A stretch of 64,000 bases of DNA from Korobacter sp036501185 (GCA_036501185.1 DASYAU010000172.1:1-64000); one strand, 5' to 3'; shown: positions 17,435 through 25,699, counted from the stretch's first letter. Notes: a model not told the origin generated them from the letters alone. Made by a program: numbers and translations.

Positions 17435-17599
17435 ATGGCAGAAACTGCAGTGGCAATGGCGCGTTTAAACAGCGCAGTCGCGGAGCAGAAGCCCGCCGTG
17501 GAATGCATGAGCTGGACGTCGATGGTCTGGGCGGAACTGCTTGCTTTTGTCTCGCGGCAGCACGACGTCGATGACGACCCCCTCTTCGACCGCGTCTAG
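17435..17599 (+). CDS. Small protein (54 aa) in the phosphate cluster
   Basis: An open frame of 54 codons beginning MAETAVAMARLNSAVAEQ and ending HDVDDDPLFDRV. It is preceded by GAGGTG five nt before the ATG. The N-terminal half is predicted helical and amphipathic, the middle contains WTSMVWAELLAFV, and the end is acidic. I recognise no family. It lies between the PhoU-like gene and pstS, with candidate PhoB boxes on both sides. It is therefore probably induced by phosphate starvation (inference). It is short and unverified, so it could be a chance frame, but the ribosome binding site and position favour a real gene. Confidence 0.55.
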   Translation: MAETAVAMARLNSAVAEQKPAVECMSWTSMVWAELLAFVSRQHDVDDDPLFDRV

Positions 17600-17628
17600 G
17601 CCGAAAGAGCGCGTCCTCGCTCATCGGA

Positions 17629-17673
17629 TTTTCACTTTCCTGTAACACGATCGTAACAACCCGCAGCTACAAC
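17629..17673 (+). promoter_or_regulatory. PhoB box and -10 upstream of pstS
   Basis: TTTCACT, TGTAACA and CGTAACA occur in exact 11-bp phase (17630-17658). A -10-like TACAAC follows at 17668-17673, ten bp after the last unit. That is the usual spacing between a PhoB box and a -10. The left part (TTTTCAC-N2-TCCTGTAACACG) recurs upstream of pstC with 19 of 21 bases identical. Confidence 0.75.
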
Positions 17674-17742
17674 CAAAGTCGCACTCCCGCAGCTCATATC
17701 CGAACTCGCGGGATATGTGTGCCATTATTGGAGGAACACTAA

Positions 17743-18747
17743 GTGCTTCGTTCGATGCGATTGCTCTGCTGTGTGATTCTTCTGGCCGGGTTTGCCTGTG
17801 CGCAAACCACGCTGAACGCGGCCGGAGCGACTTTCCCATACCCTATCTACTCCAAGTGGTTTTCGGAGTATCACAAAGCGCATCCAGAGATTGAAATCAA
17901 CTACCAATCCATCGGAAGCGGCGGCGGAATCCGCCAGGTGCTCGCCGGGACTGTGGATTTCGGCGCCAGTGACGGCCCGATGAGTGACGAGCAGCTCTCG
18001 CAAGCCAAGTTCAAGATCGTCCATATTCCCACCGTGCTCGGCTCCGTTGTGCCCGCCTATAACGTCCCGGGCGTCAGCGGTGAGATCAAGTTCACCCCCG
18101 AGATCCTCGCGGATATTTTTCTCGGTAAAATCACCAACTGGAACGACAAGGCGATCGCCGCCGCCAATCCCGGCACGAAGTTCCCGGACCAGAGCATCAT
18201 CGTGGTCCACCGCTCTGACGGTAGCGGCACCACCTACATCTTTACCGACTATCTTTCCAAGGTGAGCCCCGAGTGGCAACAGATTGCAGGTAAGGGAACT
18301 GCCGTGAAGTGGCCTGTGGGTCTCGGCGGCAAGGGCAACGAAAACGTCGCCGGCATGGTTCGCCAATTCAAAGGCGCCATCGGCTACATCGAGCTGATCT
18401 ATGCCCTGCAGAACAACATCACGTTCGGTTCGGTGAAGAACTCTTCAGGGAACTTCGTTAAGGCTTCCCTGGAAACGACCACCAATGCCGCGGCAGGTGT
18501 GAAGATGCCGGCCGACTATCGCGTCTCGATTACCAACCCGCCCGGCAAGGACGCCTACCCGATTTCGAGCTTCACTTGGCTGCTGATTCCCCAGCCGTAC
18601 AAGGACGGCAGCAAGGGGAAGATCATCAGTGATTTCCTCAACTGGGAGCTCGATAACGGTCAAGCGATGGCGAGCAGCCTGAGCTATGCGCCGCTGCCGA
18701 AAGAGGTATCGGATAAGATCCGGCAGACCATCAAAGGTTTTAAATAG
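17743..18747 (+). CDS. pstS: Phosphate ABC transporter, substrate-binding protein
   Basis: A 334-residue exported phosphate-binding protein. A signal peptide covers about residues 1-20 (RLLCCVILLAGFACA). The mature N-terminus reads LNAAGATFPYPIYSKWF. Phosphate-binding loops follow: IGSGGGIRQV, DFGASDGPM and VHRSDGSGTTYIF. The protein captures phosphate outside the inner membrane and hands it to PstCA. The GTG at 17743 sits 8 nt after GGAGG; the ATG at 17755 is the alternative. A Cys in the signal region might allow lipidation, but no clean lipobox is seen. The gene has its own PhoB box upstream and a terminator downstream, so it can be expressed well above the rest of the operon. Confidence 0.95.
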   Translation: MLRSMRLLCCVILLAGFACAQTTLNAAGATFPYPIYSKWFSEYHKAHPEIEINYQSIGSGGGIRQVLAGTVDFGASDGPMSDEQLSQAKFKIVHIPTVLGSVVPAYNVPGVSGEIKFTPEILADIFLGKITNWNDKAIAAANPGTKFPDQSIIVVHRSDGSGTTYIFTDYLSKVSPEWQQIAGKGTAVKWPVGLGGKGNENVAGMVRQFKGAIGYIELIYALQNNITFGSVKNSSGNFVKASLETTTNAAAGVKMPADYRVSITNPPGKDAYPISSFTWLLIPQPYKDGSKGKIISDFLNWELDNGQAMASSLSYAPLPKEVSDKIRQTIKGFK

Positions 18748-18778
18748 CCGTTTCCCCGGCGTTACCTCGGGGTCTAAA

Positions 18779-18815
18779 CCCAGCGCTTGCCCTCCGGAGG
18801 CGCTGGGATCTTTTT
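18779..18815 (+). terminator. Terminator between pstS and pstC
   Basis: An 8-bp stem CCCAGCGC (18779-18786) / GCGCTGGG (18800-18807), followed by a T run. It separates pstS from the membrane and ATPase genes. Confidence 0.85.
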
Positions 18816-18864
18816 GTGCAAAACTTGGCCTTAAGCCTCTCTGTTTAAACGGGCAGCAACCCTC

Positions 18865-18898
18865 TTTTCACAGTCCTGTAACACGCCGCTGCTAGCTT
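18865..18898 (+). promoter_or_regulatory. PhoB box and -10 upstream of pstC
   Basis: TTTCACA and TGTAACA lie in 11-bp phase (18866-18883). TAGCTT at 18893 could be the -10, starting 12 nt before the GTG of pstC. The box core is nearly the same as that of pstS. Confidence 0.65.
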
Positions 18899-18904
18899 CA
18901 GTCC

Positions 18905-19981
18905 GTGGACGAGCGCATGGCTGCCAGAGAAATTCCATCCAACCCCTCCGACCAGCCGAAGCCGACAGTTGCCACCAACGTTGAGTTTGCTACACCAAAG
19001 CCGGAGAGCTTGAAGGATTTTGGTGTGCTCGGCGAGGGGCGATTCGGGTCGAGCCGCGGCACGCGCGTTGCGGACAATATCTTCCGCGGCGCAATGCTTC
19101 TGGCCGCACTCTCCATTTTTGGGATCGTCCTTCTTGTCCTCTGGGAACTCATACTGAAGTCGCAGTTGTCGCTCCATAAATTTGGTTGGAAGTTCTTCGT
19201 AGGGAACAACTGGGACCCGGTCGCCGGCGACTTCGGCGCTCTGCCATTTATCTACGGCACGGTCGTCTCTTCGATCGTCGCGCTCATCATCGCCGTTCCG
19301 CTTTCTGTTGGCGTTGCAGTCTTCACTACCGAGATCTGTCCGCGAGCGCTTCGCGGCGCGGTCTCCTTCACGGTGGAACTGCTGGCCGCGATCCCCAGCG
19401 TGATTTACGGACTGTGGGCGATTTTTGTACTCGCCCCATTCCTGCGCGAATATGTTCAGCCATTTCTCGCGAAGACGCTCGGATGGACCGGCTTTTTCAG
19501 TGGTCCCGCGTACGGAGTTGGCATGTTGGCCGCTGGCGTGATTCTCGCGATCATGATCATTCCGATCATTTCATCAGTGACGCGCGAGGTCCTGGTTGCG
19601 GTACCGCGCCCGCAACGCGAAGGCGTACTGGCGCTCGGTGCCACGCGTTGGGAGATGATCCGCACCGGCGTGTTGCGCAACGCGCGCATCGGCATTGTCG
19701 GCGGTATCATCCTCGGCCTTGGCCGCGCTTTGGGTGAGACGATCGCTGTCACCATGGTGATCGGCAATCGTCCCGAAATTGCCAAATCGCTCTTCGCGCC
19801 CGGCTATTCGATGGCCAGTGTTATCGCCAACGAATTTAGCGAAGCCTCCGACGATCTCTACCTTAGCGCGCTCGTCGAGATTGGCTTGGCGCTTTTCCTG
19901 GTAACCATGATTGTGAATGCGCTGGCGCGTTTGCTTGTGTGGTCCATTACACGCGGAACCCCTGCGAGGACCCATGCGTAG
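18905..19981 (+). CDS. pstC: Phosphate ABC transporter permease PstC
   Basis: A 358-residue inner-membrane permease with about six helices after a long polar N-terminus (first about 55 residues). It has the EAA-type loop motif EGVLALGATRWEMIRTGVLRNARIG and the family segments AAIPSVIYGLWAIFVLAPF and LGRALGETIAVTMVIGN. With PstA it forms the channel through which phosphate enters the cytoplasm. The start is GTG at 18905, with no ribosome binding site; a -10 lies just upstream, so the transcript may be leaderless. An alternative is the ATG four codons later. It overlaps pstA by 8 nt. Confidence 0.93.
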   Translation: MDERMAAREIPSNPSDQPKPTVATNVEFATPKPESLKDFGVLGEGRFGSSRGTRVADNIFRGAMLLAALSIFGIVLLVLWELILKSQLSLHKFGWKFFVGNNWDPVAGDFGALPFIYGTVVSSIVALIIAVPLSVGVAVFTTEICPRALRGAVSFTVELLAAIPSVIYGLWAIFVLAPFLREYVQPFLAKTLGWTGFFSGPAYGVGMLAAGVILAIMIIPIISSVTREVLVAVPRPQREGVLALGATRWEMIRTGVLRNARIGIVGGIILGLGRALGETIAVTMVIGNRPEIAKSLFAPGYSMASVIANEFSEASDDLYLSALVEIGLALFLVTMIVNALARLLVWSITRGTPARTHA

Positions 19982-20852
19982 CGATATCGGAGTCAAGCCG
20001 GCTCCATTGCTAAGTCCGTGGCGCCGTTTTGCCAATGCATTTTCCAACTTTGCCGCCATCGGCGCGGCGATCCTGGTGATCTTCCCGCTCGGCGCAATTT
20101 TCGCGTATCTGGTCATTAAGGGTGTCGGATCCATCAATATGCCATTCCTGACCCAGACGCCTAAGCCGGTGGGAGAAGTCGGCGGCGGCATGGCGAACGC
20201 GATTGCTGGCAGTGCGATGATTCTGGCAATGGCGAGCTGTATTGGCATACCGCTCGGCATCGCATCCGGAATATATCTTTCTGAGTTTGGACGTAACCGC
20301 TTCGGCGACGCGGTTCGCTTCGTGGCGGACGTGTTGAATGGCGTGCCTTCCATCGTGATCGGGATCGCCGTTTACGCTCTGGTTGTGGTTCCGCAGAAAC
20401 ATTTTTCAGCATTTTCCGGGGCCGTCGCGCTCGGGATCATGATGATTCCAACCATTGCGCGCACCACCGAAGAAATGTTGCTGATGGTTCCGCATTCAAT
20501 CCGCGAAGCGGCCTATGGGTTGGGTATCTCGCAGTGGCGGACTACGATTTCGATCGCGCTTCGCACCGCGACTTCCGGCGTGATCACCGGTGTGATGCTC
20601 GCCTTTGCCCGTATCGCGGGCGAGACCGCCCCTCTGCTGTTCACCGCCTTTGGCAACCAGTACTGGAGCCATAATCCGAACCAACCCACCGCGGCGCTGC
20701 CATTGCAGATCTACACCTACGCGCTTTCTCCATTCGATGAATGGCATAAGCAGGCGTGGGCCGGCGCGTTGATCCTGATCATCTTGATCGTGGGTGCGGT
20801 TGCGGCGGTGCGGCTGTTCGCGGGACGCGGAATGATGCGGGCTTCGAGTTGA
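19974..20852 (+). CDS. pstA: Phosphate ABC transporter permease PstA
   Basis: A 292-residue membrane partner of PstC with six helices. Family motifs include NGVPSIVIGIAVYALVV, MMIPTIARTTEEML, the EAA-like loop REAAYGLGISQWRTTISIALRTA and RIAGETAPLLFTAFGNQYW. I chose the ATG at 19974, inside the end of pstC and preceded by GCGAGGA, since earlier in-frame codons belong to pstC coding sequence. Together PstCA with PstB drive ATP-dependent phosphate import. The next gene, pstB, begins 22 nt downstream. Confidence 0.94.
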   Translation: MRSDIGVKPAPLLSPWRRFANAFSNFAAIGAAILVIFPLGAIFAYLVIKGVGSINMPFLTQTPKPVGEVGGGMANAIAGSAMILAMASCIGIPLGIASGIYLSEFGRNRFGDAVRFVADVLNGVPSIVIGIAVYALVVVPQKHFSAFSGAVALGIMMIPTIARTTEEMLLMVPHSIREAAYGLGISQWRTTISIALRTATSGVITGVMLAFARIAGETAPLLFTAFGNQYWSHNPNQPTAALPLQIYTYALSPFDEWHKQAWAGALILIILIVGAVAAVRLFAGRGMMRASS

Positions 20853-20874
20853 TGAGGAGAGAGAGCTAGACACA

Positions 20875-21636
20875 ATGGGTGTCGGAATCCAGGTACGCGG
20901 ACTGAACGCCTACTACGGCAAGACGCATGTCCTCAAGGACGTGGACATGAAGATTGCGCCCAACCACGTGACCGCGCTGATCGGACCTTCGGGATGCGGA
21001 AAATCTACCTTCGTGCGCTGCCTGAACCGCATGCATGAGGTGATTCCCGAGGCGTATGCGGAAGGCGAAGTCCTTGTGGGCGACAAAAATATTTATGAGC
21101 GGGGCACCGCGGCCGTCGATGTCCGCCGGCGTGTCGGCATGGTTTTCCAAAAGCCCAACCCGTTCCCTACGATGTCTATCTATGACAATGTGGCCTCGGG
21201 ACTGCGGCTGAATGGGATTCGCAAACGCGCCGTGCTCGACGACGCTGTGCAGCGGTCGCTCGAGGCGTCGGCGTTGTGGAACGAAGTGAAAGACTATCTA
21301 CACAAGAAATCGGGTGCGAGCCTGTCGGGCGGTCAGCAGCAGCGCCTTTGCATCGCGCGCGCATTGGCCGTGCAGCCCGAGGTCTTGCTGATGGACGAGC
21401 CCGCCTCGGCGCTCGACCCAATCAGCACCAGCAAGATCGAAGAGCTGATGTTTGAACTGAAAGAGAACTACACGGTTGTGGTGGTTACGCACAACATGCA
21501 GCAGGCAGCCCGCGTCGCGGAATACACCGGCTTTTTCCTGATGGGTAGCGTGATCGAGTTCGATAGCACACAGAAAATCTTCACCACCCCTTCGGATAAG
21601 CGGACAGAAGACTACATTACGGGAAGGTTCGGATAG
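20875..21636 (+). CDS. pstB: Phosphate ABC transporter ATP-binding protein
   Basis: A 253-residue ATPase. It has Walker A IGPSGCGKST near residue 36, the Q-loop MVFQKPNPFPTMSIYDN, ABC signature LSGGQQQR, Walker B LLMDEPASALDP and switch His in VVVTHNM. The PNPFP segment is typical of PstB. A good ribosome binding site (GAGGAGAG) precedes the ATG. It powers phosphate uptake through PstCA and is followed 6 nt later by phoU. Confidence 0.96.
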   Translation: MGVGIQVRGLNAYYGKTHVLKDVDMKIAPNHVTALIGPSGCGKSTFVRCLNRMHEVIPEAYAEGEVLVGDKNIYERGTAAVDVRRRVGMVFQKPNPFPTMSIYDNVASGLRLNGIRKRAVLDDAVQRSLEASALWNEVKDYLHKKSGASLSGGQQQRLCIARALAVQPEVLLMDEPASALDPISTSKIEELMFELKENYTVVVVTHNMQQAARVAEYTGFFLMGSVIEFDSTQKIFTTPSDKRTEDYITGRFG

Positions 21637-21642
21637 CTACGA

Positions 21643-22311
21643 ATGAGAACGCGTTTCCAGCACGGATTGGATGAACTGAAAGAGAAGCTCCTCCGCATGG
21701 GTGGCCTCGCCGAGCACGCGATCGAGCGTGCCGTAGAGGCCTATCGCAAACGTGATGCGAAGGCTTGCCAGGCGGTGTTCGAAGGTGAACGCGACATCAA
21801 CGCCGCCGAGCGCGAGATCGACGAACTGGCGCTGGACCTGCTGGCCATGCAGCAGCCTATGGCCGTTGACCTGCGCTTCATCTTGGCGGTGGTAAAGATC
21901 AACGCCGACCTCGAGCGTGTTGGAGACCAGGCTGTAAACATCGCCCAGCGTGTGCTCGACATGATCAGCGGCCCGCAGACCGAGGTCCCTGTCGATATCC
22001 CACGCATGGCAGATACGGTAGCCACCATGGTTCAAAGGGCGTTGGAGTCCTTCATCGACGGCAAAGCGGAACTCGCCGAGGCCGTTCTCCAAATGGACAA
22101 CATCGTGGACCGCATCAAGGACGAAGCCTTTGTGGTCTTGGTGGACCAGATGAATCGTCACCCTGAAACTACGAGGTATTCGCTCGATGTGCTTCTGATC
22201 GCCAGGAACCTCGAACGCATTGCCGATCATGCCACCAACATTGCCGAGGACGTGATTTTCTGGGTCCGGGGCGCGGACGTCCGGCATGGGGGCGCTCACT
22301 ATCCCGCTTAG
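21643..22311 (+). CDS. phoU: Phosphate signalling protein PhoU
   Basis: A 222-residue helical protein with two PhoU repeats carrying the motifs LERVGDQAVNIAQRV and LERIADHATNIAEDVIFWV, the diagnostic metal-binding stretches of PhoU. It is the last gene of the pst operon in the usual order pstSCAB-phoU, and is followed by a terminator. It mediates inhibition of the phosphate sensor kinase when Pst transport is sufficient. It is a paralogue of the PhoU-like protein encoded at 16622, but closer to the classic family. Confidence 0.95.
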   Translation: MRTRFQHGLDELKEKLLRMGGLAEHAIERAVEAYRKRDAKACQAVFEGERDINAAEREIDELALDLLAMQQPMAVDLRFILAVVKINADLERVGDQAVNIAQRVLDMISGPQTEVPVDIPRMADTVATMVQRALESFIDGKAELAEAVLQMDNIVDRIKDEAFVVLVDQMNRHPETTRYSLDVLLIARNLERIADHATNIAEDVIFWVRGADVRHGGAHYPA

Positions 22312-22330
22312 CCCTCGGGATCCCGCCCGC

Positions 22331-22362
22331 AACGCATCGCTCGCGGTGCGTTTTCTGTTTTT
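22331..22362 (+). terminator. Terminator of the pst-phoU operon
   Basis: Stem AACGCA (22331-22336) / TGCGTT (22347-22352), with further pairing inside the loop, and then TTTTCTGTTTTT. Confidence 0.75.
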
Positions 22363-22483
22363 GCCAATCACTTGGCGCTGATTGTGGCCAAAGGCTTCCT
22401 TAGCTGGAAACAGGCTTTTACCGCAATTTCAGCAATAGCTTGCGGTTTAAGGTATAACTTCCAGCATCGGCAAAGCCCTTGCA

Positions 22484-22489
22484 TATAAT
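22484..22489 (+). promoter_or_regulatory. Consensus -10 element TATAAT
   Basis: TATAAT starts 12 nt before an ATG at 22496. It is the best -10 in this gap and may drive the ArsR-type regulator gene and, if real, the small frame at 22496. No clear -35 hexamer was found. Confidence 0.5.
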
Positions 22490-22495
22490 CTCTGC

Positions 22496-22642
22496 ATGCG
22501 ATACGTTTGGGCTTGGGTGGCTTCCCGGACGATGGGCTTTCTGGGGTTGCAGGGTTGCGAAACCTCGAGCTTCAGGCAACAAATTCGTCAAGAATTGTCA
22601 CCATCTTATCCGCTTCCTCCCGTTGCGTTCGGCATAGGCTAG
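22496..22642 (+). CDS. Possible leaderless 48-aa ORF
   Basis: An open frame beginning MRYVWAWVASRTMGFLGLQ. Its ATG lies exactly where transcription would start from the TATAAT at 22484. There is no ribosome binding site. The first 20 residues are hydrophobic, the rest polar. The end overlaps the first of the phased TAG repeats. I recognise no family. It could be a short leader peptide, a small membrane protein or chance, so treat it as tentative. Confidence 0.25.
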   Translation: MRYVWAWVASRTMGFLGLQGCETSSFRQQIRQELSPSYPLPPVAFGIG

Positions 22643-22680
22643 ACTAGTCGCCCGTAGTTCAGGATAGTTCCGGATAGTCA
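22635..22680 (+). repeat. Five 10-bp-phased TAG(T) repeats upstream of the ArsR gene
   Basis: TAG occurs at 22635, 22645, 22655, 22665 and 22675, exactly 10 bp apart. The middle units are most alike (TAGTTCAGGA, TAGTTCCGGA). The array ends 4 nt before the ribosome binding site of the ArsR-type gene. Helically phased repeats of this kind are usually protein-binding arrays. Confidence 0.6.
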
Positions 22681-22695
22681 TTTTGGGGAGTACTA

Positions 22696-23028
22696 ATGAA
22701 GAAAGTAACCCGCAAACCTGCTGCCGACCGCGTACTCTACGAGCGCCAGGCGGTACTTTGTAAAGCTTTTGCAAATCCCACTCGCATGCACCTGCTCGAC
22801 CTGCTCGGCCGCGGAGAGGCCGGCGCTTCGGACTTGCAGGAGCGCCTCGGAATCTCCAAGGCGAATCTATCCCAGCATCTTTCGATCCTGCGTTCTGCGG
22901 GCGTGGTGAACACCCGCCGGGACGGAAAGCGATTGCTGTGCGTGCTCTCGTCGCGCGAGATCAAAGACGCATGCCTGCAAATGCGCAATATTCTCAAGAT
23001 GCAAGGTCGCAACCATCGTGGCATCTAG
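22696..23028 (+). CDS. ArsR-family winged-helix regulator
   Basis: A 110-residue DNA-binding protein with the ArsR fold: AFANPTRMHLLDLLGRGEAGASDLQERLG, then the recognition helix SKANLSQHLSILRSAGVV and a wing (TRRDGKRLLCVL). The cysteines present do not form the ELCVCDL-type arsenic or metal site, so the effector is unknown and need not be a metal. The ribosome binding site GGGGAG is good. It lies upstream of the acyl ligase-acyltransferase gene, with 103 nt between them that can form a hairpin. It may regulate itself through the phased repeats just upstream (inference). Confidence 0.85.
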   Translation: MKKVTRKPAADRVLYERQAVLCKAFANPTRMHLLDLLGRGEAGASDLQERLGISKANLSQHLSILRSAGVVNTRRDGKRLLCVLSSREIKDACLQMRNILKMQGRNHRGI

Positions 23029-23090
23029 CAGCTTCGTGTCCTTTGCGCCCCCTTCCATTAAGCTATTGGTGTAGCCCTCGGGCCATGCGA

Positions 23091-23120
23091 CCCTGCGTTC
23101 CTGGAAACGCGGACGCAGGG
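23091..23120 (+). other. Hairpin between the ArsR gene and the acyl ligase fusion gene
   Basis: CCCTGCGT (23091-23098) pairs with ACGCAGGG (23113-23120), and GCGTT/AAACGC can form an alternative inner stem. There is no T tract, so it is not a simple terminator. It ends 11 nt before the next ATG. Confidence 0.45.
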
Positions 23121-23131
23121 CTCCTAACGCC

Positions 23132-25699
23132 ATGGCTCCCCTTTCAATCGCGGAATTTGTACCGGCATACCTGGAACTCGGACGCGAGACCGCCTACGTG
23201 CATCGTCGGGGTTATCGTACCGAGCGCTGGTCCTATGGCGAAGTAGCGAATCTTGCTTTCCGCCTTGCGCGCGAAATCGAAGCGAGGGCCATCCAAAAAG
23301 GCGATCGGGTACTGCTCTGGGGTGAGAGCGGGCCCGAGTGGGTCGCGGTCTTTCTGGGCTGCGCTTTGCGTGGAGTGGTCGTGGTTCCCATGGACCACAT
23401 CGCCTCGCCTGAATTTGCGGACCGAGTGGCGGCCGAAGTCGATCCGAAACTGGCGCTGCTGTCCCGGGATGTTAGGTCAGCGACAGGGGTCGCTGCCATT
23501 CCGACGCTCATCTTGGAGGAACTCCGGGGGACGCTGGCCGGGCGTAGTGCAGAGCCGATGCAGCCGGCTTCGATTGCAGCCGCCGACACGCTGGAAATCG
23601 TCTTTACTTCCGGCACTACGGCCGAACCGAAGGGCGTCGTGTTATCGCACGGCAACGTTATCTCCAACCTCGCGCCGATCGCCAAAGAAATTGAGAAATA
23701 CCGCAAGTACGAGCGCATTTTTCATCCCCTGCGCTTTATGAATGCGCTGCCGCTGAGCCACGTCTTTGGGCAATTTCTTGGGATATTCATACCGCACCTT
23801 CTCGGCGCAACCGTATTTTTCCCTCACACGCTGAATCCCGGGGGACTCATCCGCACCATTAAGAAAGAGCGCATTAGTGTTTTAATCGCAGTGCCGCGCG
23901 TCCTTCAGTCGCTGAAAGACAAAGTCGAACGCGATCTGGATGCGCAGGGCAAGCTGAAACAGTTTCGCAAGAAATGGGCGGCCATCAACGGTAAGCACTT
24001 CTTCGTGCGCTGGTGGGGCATGCGGAAAATTCACAGACTCTTCGGATGGAAGTTCTGGGCATTTATCTCGGGGGGCGCCGCGCTCGACGCCGAAACCGAA
24101 GAGTTCTGGCGGCGCATGAGCTTCGGGGTTGTGCAGGGCTACGGACTTACCGAGACCACCTCGCTCATCAGCCTCAACCATCCGTTTGCGGTTGGGAAGA
24201 AATCGATTGGAAAAGTTATGCCTGGCCGCGAGGTAAAACTGGCTGCCGACGGGGAGATTCTGGTACGTGGCGCGGGCGTAGCCAGCGGCTATTGGCAAGG
24301 GCACGAGGTACGTGCCGTAGGTGACGCGGAGGGCTGGTTCCGCACCGGCGATCTCGGCGAGCTAGACGCCCTCGGAAACCTCTACTTCAAAGGCCGAAAG
24401 AAGCATGTCATCGTCACGCCGGCGGGATTGAACATTTATCCGGCGGACCTTGAAGCCAAGCTGCGCGAGCAGCCCGAAGTGCGGGATTGCGTGGTGATTG
24501 GCCTCGATCGCGGCGGCAATGCCGAGCCCAGCGCCGTCCTTCTCTTGCACGATCGCTATGCCGATGCGGCCGTGATCGTTGCACGCGCCAACCAGTCTCT
24601 GGCAGATTTCCAGCAGATGCGCACATGGCTCGTCTGGCCCGATGAAGACTTCCCGCGAACACCTACACAAAAGCCGCGAGTGAATGTGATCCGGGACGTT
24701 GTAACCCGCGCCCATCAAGCGGGTGAATCGCCGACGACGGGCGGCATTCTCAACGACCTCATCGCGCGGATCACCGGCCGACAAACGACGCTGCGTCCCG
24801 ATGCGCGTCTCGAGGATGATCTTCGTCTCAGTTCGCTCGATCGCGTCGAGCTTCTGAGCGCAATCGAAGATCGCTACCAGGTCGACCTCAGTGACTCGAC
24901 CCTAAACTCAGCGACCACCGTAGCGGAATTGGAGAAGCTGCTGCAGGCGCCCGCGCCGAAACCGATCCCTCGCCCATTCCCACGCTGGACTCAAACTGTC
25001 GCTCCTGTACGTTGGCTCCGCAACCTGGTCTATTCAGTCGTTACGTGGCCTTACACGGCGGCCATGGCAAAGCCGGCCATCGTCGGTCGCGACAACCTGG
25101 CTGGCCGCCGGGGGCCGCTGCTCATTGTCTGCAATCACGTCACGTATATCGATGTAGGCTTTGTGCTCTACGCTCTTCCATCGCGCTTCCGCTTCCGTGT
25201 CGCGATCGGAATGCTGGGCGAGCGTCTCTGGGCGATGCGTGCCGGACAATCGAGCGGCCACCGCGAGTTGAATGCCCCCATGAGCCACTCGCCCGGCAAT
25301 GTGTTGCGGCGTTGGCTGAACAAGCTCGACTACTATCTCGTCGTCGCGCTTTTCAATGTATTCCCCTTGCCGCAGCAGTCGGGAATACGCGAGAGCTTCG
25401 ATTTCGCAGGCGAATCCGCCGACCGCGGCTTCAGCATCCTCGTCTTTCCCGAAGGCCGTCGCTCCGAGACGGGCGAACTTGGTGAGTTCCGAAGCGGAGT
25501 CGGTATGCTGGCCCAGCGGCTCAATCTTCCCGTGCTGCCCATGCGTATCGACGGCTTAAAGGTACTCGGCCGCGCCAAACGTCATTGGGCAAAGAAGGGT
25601 GAAATCGTCGTGCGCATCGGCAAGCCTCTCGCGATCGACGCTTCGATGAGCGCCGATGGAATCACCCGGGAACTGCGGGAAGCGGTGAAAGTGTTATAG
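23132..25699 (+). CDS. Acyl-CoA/ACP ligase - carrier domain - acyltransferase fusion
   Basis: An 855-residue three-part enzyme. Residues about 1-520 form an AMP-dependent ligase (FTSGTTAEPKGVVLSHGN near 157, GYGLTETTS near 336, RTGDLGELD, and KHVIVTPAGLNIYP). A carrier domain follows (about 540-620) with an LSSLDRVEL site whose Ser could carry phosphopantetheine. A PlsC-type acyltransferase ends it, with HVTYID (HX4D) near 666 and FPEGRR near 770. The layout suggests that a fatty acid is activated, loaded on the built-in carrier and transferred to a lipid acceptor, such as lysophospholipid recycling as in Aas. The native acceptor is unknown. The ATG at 23132 directly begins conserved sequence. 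Confidence 0.85.
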   Translation: MAPLSIAEFVPAYLELGRETAYVHRRGYRTERWSYGEVANLAFRLAREIEARAIQKGDRVLLWGESGPEWVAVFLGCALRGVVVVPMDHIASPEFADRVAAEVDPKLALLSRDVRSATGVAAIPTLILEELRGTLAGRSAEPMQPASIAAADTLEIVFTSGTTAEPKGVVLSHGNVISNLAPIAKEIEKYRKYERIFHPLRFMNALPLSHVFGQFLGIFIPHLLGATVFFPHTLNPGGLIRTIKKERISVLIAVPRVLQSLKDKVERDLDAQGKLKQFRKKWAAINGKHFFVRWWGMRKIHRLFGWKFWAFISGGAALDAETEEFWRRMSFGVVQGYGLTETTSLISLNHPFAVGKKSIGKVMPGREVKLAADGEILVRGAGVASGYWQGHEVRAVGDAEGWFRTGDLGELDALGNLYFKGRKKHVIVTPAGLNIYPADLEAKLREQPEVRDCVVIGLDRGGNAEPSAVLLLHDRYADAAVIVARANQSLADFQQMRTWLVWPDEDFPRTPTQKPRVNVIRDVVTRAHQAGESPTTGGILNDLIARITGRQTTLRPDARLEDDLRLSSLDRVELLSAIEDRYQVDLSDSTLNSATTVAELEKLLQAPAPKPIPRPFPRWTQTVAPVRWLRNLVYSVVTWPYTAAMAKPAIVGRDNLAGRRGPLLIVCNHVTYIDVGFVLYALPSRFRFRVAIGMLGERLWAMRAGQSSGHRELNAPMSHSPGNVLRRWLNKLDYYLVVALFNVFPLPQQSGIRESFDFAGESADRGFSILVFPEGRRSETGELGEFRSGVGMLAQRLNLPVLPMRIDGLKVLGRAKRHWAKKGEIVVRIGKPLAIDASMSADGITRELREAVKVL

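Noticed and set aside
22696..23028. The ArsR-family gene as an arsenic sensor
   Set aside because: It lacks the Cys motif of As(III)-sensing ArsR proteins and is 13 kb from the ars operon.
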